Source: JBGPIT01 sp041485125
GTDB lineage: Bacteria; Desulfobacterota; Binatia; UTPRO1
Length of the DNA stretch: 12,221 nt
Assembly (NCBI GenBank): GCA_041485125.1
Contig: JBGPIT010000119.1
Coordinates: forward strand, 1 to 12,221
Direction: 5' to 3'
Positions 7,887 through 12,221 of the stretch are shown here, piece by piece (positions within the stretch are counted from its first letter, which is position 1; each line of letters opens with the position of its first letter). Below the pieces are notes generated by a model. That model saw nothing but the letters and a program-made list of their open reading frames with translations, made no database searches and was not told the origin of the DNA. A program made the translations under genes and the position numbers.

Positions 7887-8342
7887 GTGAACATCGAACG
7901 TTGGATGAAGCCCGCCCTGCTGATCGTGAAGCCCAGCGACACGGCCGCGCACGCGCGTGAGCTGATGGAGACACATCGGGTGAACCAGCTGCCCGTCGTC
8001 CGCAACGGGCAGCTCCTCGGCATCGTCACCGACCGGGATCTGCGCGACGCGTTCCCATCGGTCTTCGATCACCGCAAGACGGCGGCGAGCGCGCCGGGGC
8101 AGATCAAGGTGGAGAGTGTGATGACCTCGAACGTTCTCACGCTCGCGCCATCGGACTCCATGGCAGCGGCCGCCCGCCTGATGCGCCGCGAGCGCATCGG
8201 GGCGGTGCCGGTCGTCGATCGTGGGCTCTGCGTCGGCATCGTCTCTCGCTCCGACGTCCTCGACGCGTTCGTCGCGCTCTCGGAGATCGTCGTGGGCGCA
8301 CCGGGATCACGCGCGGGCGAGGTGCGAGGCGTGTCGAGCTGA
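7887..8342 (+). CDS. tandem CBS-domain protein
   Basis: 151 residues consisting of two CBS domains (about 7-60 and 77-135). Each ends in the usual signature, GIVTDRDL at 45-52 and GIVSRSDV at 117-124. Each is preceded by a short WM-KP or VM-TSN strand and a proline-valine strand (LPVV, VPVV). Paired CBS domains form a Bateman module that binds adenine nucleotides such as AMP, ATP or S-adenosylmethionine. The module alone has no catalytic partner domain. The start is GTG at 7887 with GGGAGGA (7876-7882) only 4 bases upstream, and there are 26 bases from the preceding stop, so it probably shares a transcript with the MBL-rhodanese gene. It may sense energy status for a partner protein; no partner can be named from sequence. 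Confidence 0.88.
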   Translation: MNIERWMKPALLIVKPSDTAAHARELMETHRVNQLPVVRNGQLLGIVTDRDLRDAFPSVFDHRKTAASAPGQIKVESVMTSNVLTLAPSDSMAAAARLMRRERIGAVPVVDRGLCVGIVSRSDVLDAFVALSEIVVGAPGSRAGEVRGVSS

Positions 8343-8346
8343 GCGC

Positions 8347-8362
8347 ACCAGCCGAGTCTGGT
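8347..8362. terminator. weak stem-loop between convergent genes
   Basis: ACCAG (8347-8351) and CTGGT (8358-8362) flank a six-base loop in the 38-base gap between the CBS gene (plus) and the acyl-CoA dehydrogenase gene (minus). The position suits a bidirectional terminator. There is no T-run on either strand and the stem is only five pairs, so the call is tentative. Confidence 0.25.
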
Positions 8363-8380
8363 CGGTGAGCCCCCCGCCGC

Positions 8381-9580
8381 TCAGCCGCCCTTGTCGTAGC
8401 GGGCGAGGATGCGGCGGGCGACGCTCATCTTGTGGACCTCGTCGGGGCCGTCGTAGATGCGCGCGAGACGCGCCTGCCGGTAGAACATCGAGAGCGGGTG
8501 ATCCTCGGTGACGCCGGCCGCGCCGTACACCTGAATGGCACGGTCGACCACGTCGTGGAGCACCTTCGCGCCGTGAAACTTGATGAGCGCGATCTCCTCG
8601 CGTGCGGCGCTCGCGCCCTCGGCGTCGATCTTCCACGCGGCGTGCAGCGTCATCAGGCGCGCCGCCTGGATCTCGGCACGGGACTCGGCGACCCAGTCCT
8701 GAATGTTGGCCTTCCGCGCCAGCGTGCTGCCGAACATCTCGCGCTGGTTCGCATACCGGCACATCATCTCGAAGGCGCGCTGCGCGACGCCCAGCCAGCG
8801 CATGCAATGATGGATGCGACCCGGGCCGAGCCGCTCCTGGGCGATCACGAAGCCCATGCCTTCGCCGCCGAGGCGATTCGTGACCGGCACCCGGCAGTCT
8901 TCGTAGCGGATCTCCGCGTGGTGATTGTCGTCCTCACCCATGACGGGAATGCCGCGCTCGATGCGGAATCCCGGCGTGTCGACGGGCACGACGATCTGGC
9001 TGAACCGGAGATACGGGCTCGACGCGTCGGGATTCGTGAGCGCCATCACGATCGCGAACGATGCACCATGCGCCCCGCTCGAGAACCATTTGTGGCCGTT
9101 GATCACGTAGTCGTCGCCGTCGCGCACCGCGGTCGTCCTGAGGAGACGCGGATCGGAGCCGGCGACCTCCGGCTCGGTCATCGAGAAGCAGCTGCGGATC
9201 TCCCCCTCGACGAGCGGCCGCAGCCAACGTGCCTTCTGCTCATCGGTGCCATGACGCCAGAGGATCTCGGCGTTGCCGGAGTCGGGCGCTTGCGACCCGA
9301 CGCACACCGGTCCGAGCGGGCTCCGTCCGAGGATCTCGTTCACCAGCACGTAGTGCATGAACGGGACGCCGGCTCCGCCCGCCTCCGCGGGCAAGTGGAA
9401 CGCCCAATAGCCGAGCGCCTTGGCGTGCCCGTGCACGCGGCGGATCTCGTCCGGATACGCGGGACCGTCGATCGCCATCTTCCACGTCCGCCCGCGCTCG
9501 AGCGGATACACGTGGTCGTCCATGAAGCGGCGCACGCCGTCGCAGAGCCGCTCGATCTCCTCCGGTACCGCGAAATCCAT
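8381..9580 (-). CDS. acyl-CoA dehydrogenase, ACAD10/11-like
   Basis: FAD-dependent oxidation of acyl-CoA to 2-enoyl-CoA, passing electrons to an electron-transfer flavoprotein. 399 residues, full length for the family. FSMTEPEVAGSDP (132-144) is the first flavin/substrate signature and NGHKWFSSGA (161-170) follows. QVYGAAG and RIYDGPDEVHKMSVARRIL form the C-terminal signature. The residue at the usual catalytic-base glutamate (the E of YEGT in MCAD) is Asp377 in YDGPDEVH, as in ACAD10/ACAD11-type enzymes, which favour long-chain or 4-hydroxy acyl-CoAs in animals. ATG 9580 (MDFAVPEE) is chosen because GAGGAG (9585-9590) lies 4 bases upstream and homology begins there. An in-frame extension to 9736 would overlap the kinase. 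It starts 22 bases after the kinase stop, so it is the last gene of the diiron-kinase-dehydrogenase operon. Confidence 0.93.
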   Translation of the reverse strand: MDFAVPEEIERLCDGVRRFMDDHVYPLERGRTWKMAIDGPAYPDEIRRVHGHAKALGYWAFHLPAEAGGAGVPFMHYVLVNEILGRSPLGPVCVGSQAPDSGNAEILWRHGTDEQKARWLRPLVEGEIRSCFSMTEPEVAGSDPRLLRTTAVRDGDDYVINGHKWFSSGAHGASFAIVMALTNPDASSPYLRFSQIVVPVDTPGFRIERGIPVMGEDDNHHAEIRYEDCRVPVTNRLGGEGMGFVIAQERLGPGRIHHCMRWLGVAQRAFEMMCRYANQREMFGSTLARKANIQDWVAESRAEIQAARLMTLHAAWKIDAEGASAAREEIALIKFHGAKVLHDVVDRAIQVYGAAGVTEDHPLSMFYRQARLARIYDGPDEVHKMSVARRILARYDKGG

Positions 9581-9602
9581 CGGACTCCTCAGGATCGCTG
9601 CG

Positions 9603-10853
9603 TCACGCCTCGATGCTCGCCGGCACCGTGACGATGAACATGGCCCCTTGCCCCGGCGCGCTGTCGACCCGGATCGCGCCGCCCAACATCTCGACGGCCA
9701 TCTTGCAGAACACCAGGCCGAGGCCGGTGTCGTCACGATGGTCGCGGCCCGGGCGGCGTGCGTGCTTCCGAAAGAGCGTCGCTTGCTCCTCGGTGCCGAT
9801 CCCTCGGCCCACGTCGCGCACGCGCAACTCCACGGTGCCGTCGCGAAACTCCACCTCCAAATCGATCCGCCCGGTGGTGCCGCTGTGCCGGATCGCGTTC
9901 ACGACGAGATTGTTGAGGACGCGGCGCAAGAGCCAGCGGTCGGTGACGATCGCGATCGCATCGTTGGCGCTGACGACGATCGACTGGCCGGCGTTTTCCG
10001 CCGCGGCGCGGAACTCGTCGGCGCACTCCGTGAGGAGCGCCCCGACGTCGACCGGCTCGATGCGCAACTCGAGCCGGCCCTCCTCCATCTGATCCACCTC
10101 GAGGAGGTTCTCGATCATCCGCATGAGGTCGCGGGCGCTGCGCTGAATCTGATCGAAGTGGCGGGCATGATCGGTGCCGGCGCCGCCCTTCCGGAGCGCG
10201 AGCTGCGCGACGTTGAGGATTCCGCCGAGGGGCCCCTTCAAGTCGTGGACGATCATGCTGGTGAGGTCGGCCTTCATCTGCTCGAGCGCCTCTTTCTCGC
10301 GCAGGGTGCGCTCCGCGACCTCCGCCATCCGCCGGTACTCCTGCGCGCGCGCGCGGTCGACGTAGCCCTCGATGATGTAGGCATCGATCGCGAGCCCCAT
10401 GTCGAGAAAGATGATCTTCGAGAGCGACTCGATCACGCCGAGCAGGCGGACGGGATCGCCACGGTAGTGATCGCGCAGCCGGTGGATCAAGAGCCGCAAG
10501 TACAGATTGAACGTCCCGAGATACCATTGCGGCTGCACGTCGATGCGCGCGTGCGCGGCGCCGACGCGCAAACGGCTGTCGAAGTAGTCGGCATCGAGCC
10601 GCCCCTCCACCATCCGCAAGAAATACTCCCGCTGGAGCGTCTTCAGGCGGCGGATGTGCGCGTCGCTGCCGAGCGTCGCGCGCGTCTCCTCGAACGCCAT
10701 CAGGTGCGCGTAGAAGTCGTCGACGATCTCGTCGACGTGCGCGCGGGCGAATTCCCGGATCTCCGCGAGCCGCGCTTCGTCGTCCGGCCCGAAGTCGAGG
10801 AACGCGAGCCGGCGGCGGCGGGCCTCCTCGTCGAGCCTCGTTTGCGCGACCAA
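9603..10853 (-). CDS. globin-coupled sensor histidine kinase (haem-based O2 sensor)
   Basis: 416 residues, soluble, with no membrane segment. Residues about 15-165 form a globin-coupled-sensor (protoglobin-like) domain: DDFYAHL with distal Tyr48 and VGAAHARIDVQPQWYLG with proximal His101. A helical linker (about 166-195) leads to the HisKA helix MIVHDLKGPLG with phospho-acceptor His203. The ATPase follows with N box LNNLVVNAIRHS (313-324), G1 DVGRGI (347-352) and G2 TGLGL (376-380). These positions closely parallel the characterised Anaeromyxobacter AfGcHK (Tyr45, His99, His183, recalled from the literature). The start is most likely TTG 10853. No ATG or GTG lies between the preceding stop and the globin domain, and the frame upstream runs into the diiron gene. 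The ribosome site is weak. It lies 14 bases after the diiron gene, 22 before the dehydrogenase. No response regulator is encoded nearby. Confidence 0.9.
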   Translation of the reverse strand: MVAQTRLDEEARRRRLAFLDFGPDDEARLAEIREFARAHVDEIVDDFYAHLMAFEETRATLGSDAHIRRLKTLQREYFLRMVEGRLDADYFDSRLRVGAAHARIDVQPQWYLGTFNLYLRLLIHRLRDHYRGDPVRLLGVIESLSKIIFLDMGLAIDAYIIEGYVDRARAQEYRRMAEVAERTLREKEALEQMKADLTSMIVHDLKGPLGGILNVAQLALRKGGAGTDHARHFDQIQRSARDLMRMIENLLEVDQMEEGRLELRIEPVDVGALLTECADEFRAAAENAGQSIVVSANDAIAIVTDRWLLRRVLNNLVVNAIRHSGTTGRIDLEVEFRDGTVELRVRDVGRGIGTEEQATLFRKHARRPGRDHRDDTGLGLVFCKMAVEMLGGAIRVDSAPGQGAMFIVTVPASIEA

Positions 10854-10867
10854 ACCGGGGAACCCGC

Positions 10868-11872
10868 TCAGTTGGAGGCGAGCGGCGCGGCGAACGCCTC
10901 GTCGTCGGACGCCGCGAGCTCCTCGTACTCGAGAATCCCGAGCTCCGCGAACCGCTCCCGCAGCCAGCCGTCGAGGAGGCCGAGCTTCTTCACGTTGGGG
11001 ACGACCTTCGAAAACAGCATGCGCCGGAACTCGATCATGCTCGGCGCGCGCAGCGCGTATCCGCAGCACTCGTCGACGGGAAGCCCGACGCGCTCCCACA
11101 CGGCGCGCGCGAGAAACCGATCGCGCATCAGCACGCACGCCTCATAGGTGAACTCCTGCCGCTCGCGGATCTCGCTCGCCGTGAAATGGGTGCGGTAGAA
11201 GTCGTGGAGCGCGATCACGCCAAACGCCACGTGCCGTGACTCGTCACGCATCACGTGCGCCGTCAGGTCGCGGATCAACGGCTCGTTCGCGTACGCCCGC
11301 ATGAAGCCGAACGCGGCGAGCGCCAGGCCTTCGACGAGTATCTGCATGCCGAGGTACTTCATGTCCCACCGCGCGTCGGCGAGGATCTGGTCGAGCAACG
11401 TCTTCAGGTGCGGGTTGATCGGATACACGATCTCGAGCTTCGTCCGCAGATATCGGTCGTATACCTCGACGTGGCGCGCCTCGTCCATCACCTGCGTCGA
11501 GGCGTAGAGCTTGGCATCGAGCGTGGGAACGGCGTCGACGAGCTGCGCCGTCGCGAGCAACGCTCCCTGCTCGCCGTGCAGGAACTGCGAGAGAATCCAC
11601 GCCATCGACTCGTGGCGCAGCCTCGCCCGCTCGCGCGGCGTCATCCGGTGCCACATCGGCGAGTCGTAGATCGCGATCTGCGCGTCCGGCAGGTTCTCGG
11701 CCTCAGGCTCGACGGGGGTTTCCCAAGCGAGCGCGGTCGTACCGTCCCATTGATCGCGCTTGGCGTTCGCGTAGAGCCGTCTCAGGCTCGCGTCGTGCGA
11801 CCTGTAGTCCCACGTGAACGTGGTCGGGAAGCTGGTGCGCACCGTCTCGACGTCGGGGGGAAGCTCGATCAT
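10868..11872 (-). CDS. ferritin-like non-haem diiron protein (putative oxygenase/desaturase)
   Basis: 334 residues, soluble, mostly helical. It has a complete set of carboxylate-bridged diiron ligands: Glu101; Glu131 and His134 in DEARH; Glu181; Glu211 and His214 in DESRH. Glu101 to Glu131 and Glu181 to Glu211 are both 30 residues apart, the symmetric layout of R2-like four-helix bundles. An extra His206 stands shortly before DESRH, recalling the added histidine of AurF/CmlI N-oxygenases, but spacing differs and I do not assign that activity. Such proteins activate O2 to desaturate, hydroxylate or N-oxygenate. ATG 11872 is supported by GGAGG (11879-11883) 6 bases upstream. The in-frame ATG at 11980 is rejected because it lies upstream of the predicted transcript start. 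First gene of the operon with the haem-globin kinase and acyl-CoA dehydrogenase; an acyl-lipid substrate is plausible but inferred. Confidence 0.85.
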   Translation of the reverse strand: MIELPPDVETVRTSFPTTFTWDYRSHDASLRRLYANAKRDQWDGTTALAWETPVEPEAENLPDAQIAIYDSPMWHRMTPRERARLRHESMAWILSQFLHGEQGALLATAQLVDAVPTLDAKLYASTQVMDEARHVEVYDRYLRTKLEIVYPINPHLKTLLDQILADARWDMKYLGMQILVEGLALAAFGFMRAYANEPLIRDLTAHVMRDESRHVAFGVIALHDFYRTHFTASEIRERQEFTYEACVLMRDRFLARAVWERVGLPVDECCGYALRAPSMIEFRRMLFSKVVPNVKKLGLLDGWLRERFAELGILEYEELAASDDEAFAAPLASN

Positions 11873-11897
11873 GTCCGTCCTCCGTTGCGCGGGTCGA

Positions 11898-11913
11898 AGC
11901 AGCTCTCGTGCCA
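11898..11913 (-). promoter_or_regulatory. strong sigma-54 (-24/-12) promoter for the diiron-kinase-dehydrogenase operon
   Basis: On the minus strand the site reads TGGCACGAGAGCTGCT, matching the RpoN consensus TGGCACG-N4-TTGCW at every specified position except 12 (C for T). The invariant GG is at 11912-11911 and GC at 11900-11899. The predicted start is near 11887, giving a leader of about 15 bases that still contains GGAGG (11883-11879) before ATG 11872. The 6-base inverted repeat CGTGCC/GGCACG (11907-11925, loop 7) overlaps the -24 element. Confidence 0.72.
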
Positions 11914-11962
11914 GCCTCCGGCACGCACGACGGACGCACGAGCCGCAGTTCGGGGTGCGGGG

Positions 11963-11976
11963 CGACACGGTTGTCG
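11963..11976. promoter_or_regulatory. inverted repeat, possible enhancer-binding site
   Basis: CGACA (11963-11967) and TGTCG (11972-11976) are perfect arms around a four-base spacer. A second, overlapping palindrome TGTCGACA sits at 11972-11979. The centre is about 80 bases upstream of the predicted sigma-54 transcript start, within the usual range for a bacterial enhancer-binding protein. The site is short and unsupported by a second copy in the window. Confidence 0.3.
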
Positions 11977-12060
11977 ACATGCGATCTCATTTTTGACGAA
12001 ACGGACCGGCAGTTTCCCGCGGATGAGAACGAGACCCGGCGACGGCGGATGAGCCCCGGA

Positions 12061-12221
12061 TCACCCGGCGCGGAGTCGTCGCGCGTTCGCAACCACCGCG
12101 ACGCTGCTTCCCAGCATGGCGAGCGCGGCAACCAGCGGGTTGAGCGCGCCTGCCGCGGCGAGGGCGACCGCGCCGGCGTTGTAGGCGAACGCCCAGGCGA
12201 GGTTCTGGCGGACGACGCGCA
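12061..12221 (-). CDS. copA: Cu(I)-translocating P-type ATPase, C-terminal end only
   Basis: The last 52 codons of a gene that runs off the right edge, ending with TGA at 12063-12061. The translation begins RVVRQNLAWAFAYN and ends ANARRLRAG. This is the final pair of membrane helices of P1B ATPases. The YN pair (visible residues 13-14) in the penultimate helix and MLGSS (MxxSS, 35-39) in the last helix are the intramembrane copper ligands of Cu(I)-exporting CopA proteins, so the metal can be named even from this fragment. It lies on the same strand as the diiron operon, 188 bases upstream, but that operon has its own promoter. No terminator with a T-run was seen after the stop. Confidence 0.88.
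   Translation of the reverse strand, partial: RVVRQNLAWAFAYNAGAVALAAAGALNPLVAALAMLGSSVAVVANARRLRAG

Noticed and set aside
9581..9736. N-terminal extension of the acyl-CoA dehydrogenase to 9736.
   Set aside because: It overlaps the kinase C-terminus in another frame; family homology and GAGGAG point to 9580.
8432..11147. Long plus-strand open frames opposite the dehydrogenase and kinase (399 and 575 codons).
   Set aside because: They mirror genes with complete catalytic motifs on the minus strand; no ribosome site or family signature of their own.
10868..11872. Naming the diiron protein as an AurF-type N-oxygenase.
   Set aside because: Only the extra histidine is suggestive; ligand spacing differs and no arylamine pathway genes are nearby.
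11873..11980. Longer N-terminus for the diiron protein from 11980.
   Set aside because: It would run through the sigma-54 promoter and GGAGG ribosome site; the added residues are arginine-rich and uncharacteristic.

Overview
The window is very GC-rich, gene-dense DNA from a Gram-negative-type bacterium. Long antisense open frames mirror almost every gene, as expected at this GC content. Two close matches to the sigma-54 (-24/-12) promoter consensus argue against an actinobacterium, even though a WS/DGAT acyltransferase is present. The mix of glucan phosphorylase, WS/DGAT, CoA-transferase, globin-coupled kinase and Cu-ATPase would fit an uncultured high-GC proteobacterial, desulfobacterotal, Binatota-like or Rokubacteria-like lineage. 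The sequence alone does not decide between these. No tRNA, rRNA, CRISPR array or insertion sequence was seen.

Plus strand, 2-6096: the 3' part of an alpha-glucan phosphorylase (2-1471) is followed by a probable sigma-54 promoter (1536-1551). Downstream lies a compact lipid cluster: a WS/DGAT wax ester/triacylglycerol synthase (1595-3124), a family I CoA-transferase (3186-4901) and an SCP2-alpha/beta-hydrolase fusion (4906-6096). Together they could make, hydrolyse and re-activate acyl groups of a neutral-lipid store. That cycle is an inference.

Plus strand, 6097-8342: a 255-base spacer precedes a metallo-beta-lactamase/rhodanese/rhodanese protein (6352-7860) and a small two-CBS protein (7887-8342). 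The MBL-rhodanese protein is unusual. Its HxHxDH metal motif and both rhodanese catalytic cysteines are replaced, yet the reading frame and folds look intact. It looks like a pseudo-enzyme descended from sulfur-trafficking persulfide dioxygenase/rhodanese proteins.

Minus strand, 12221-8381, read right to left: the C-terminal tail of a CopA-type Cu(I) P-type ATPase (12061-12221) comes first. Next is an intergenic region with a 15-of-16 match to the sigma-54 consensus (11898-11913). It drives a likely three-gene operon: a ferritin-like diiron protein (10868-11872), a globin-coupled sensor histidine kinase starting at TTG (9603-10853), and an ACAD10/11-type acyl-CoA dehydrogenase (8381-9580). 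An O2-sensing kinase encoded between an O2-using diiron protein and a fatty-acid oxidation enzyme, with no response regulator beside it, is the most interesting system here. The two sigma-54 promoters may place the lipid cluster and the diiron operon in one regulon.
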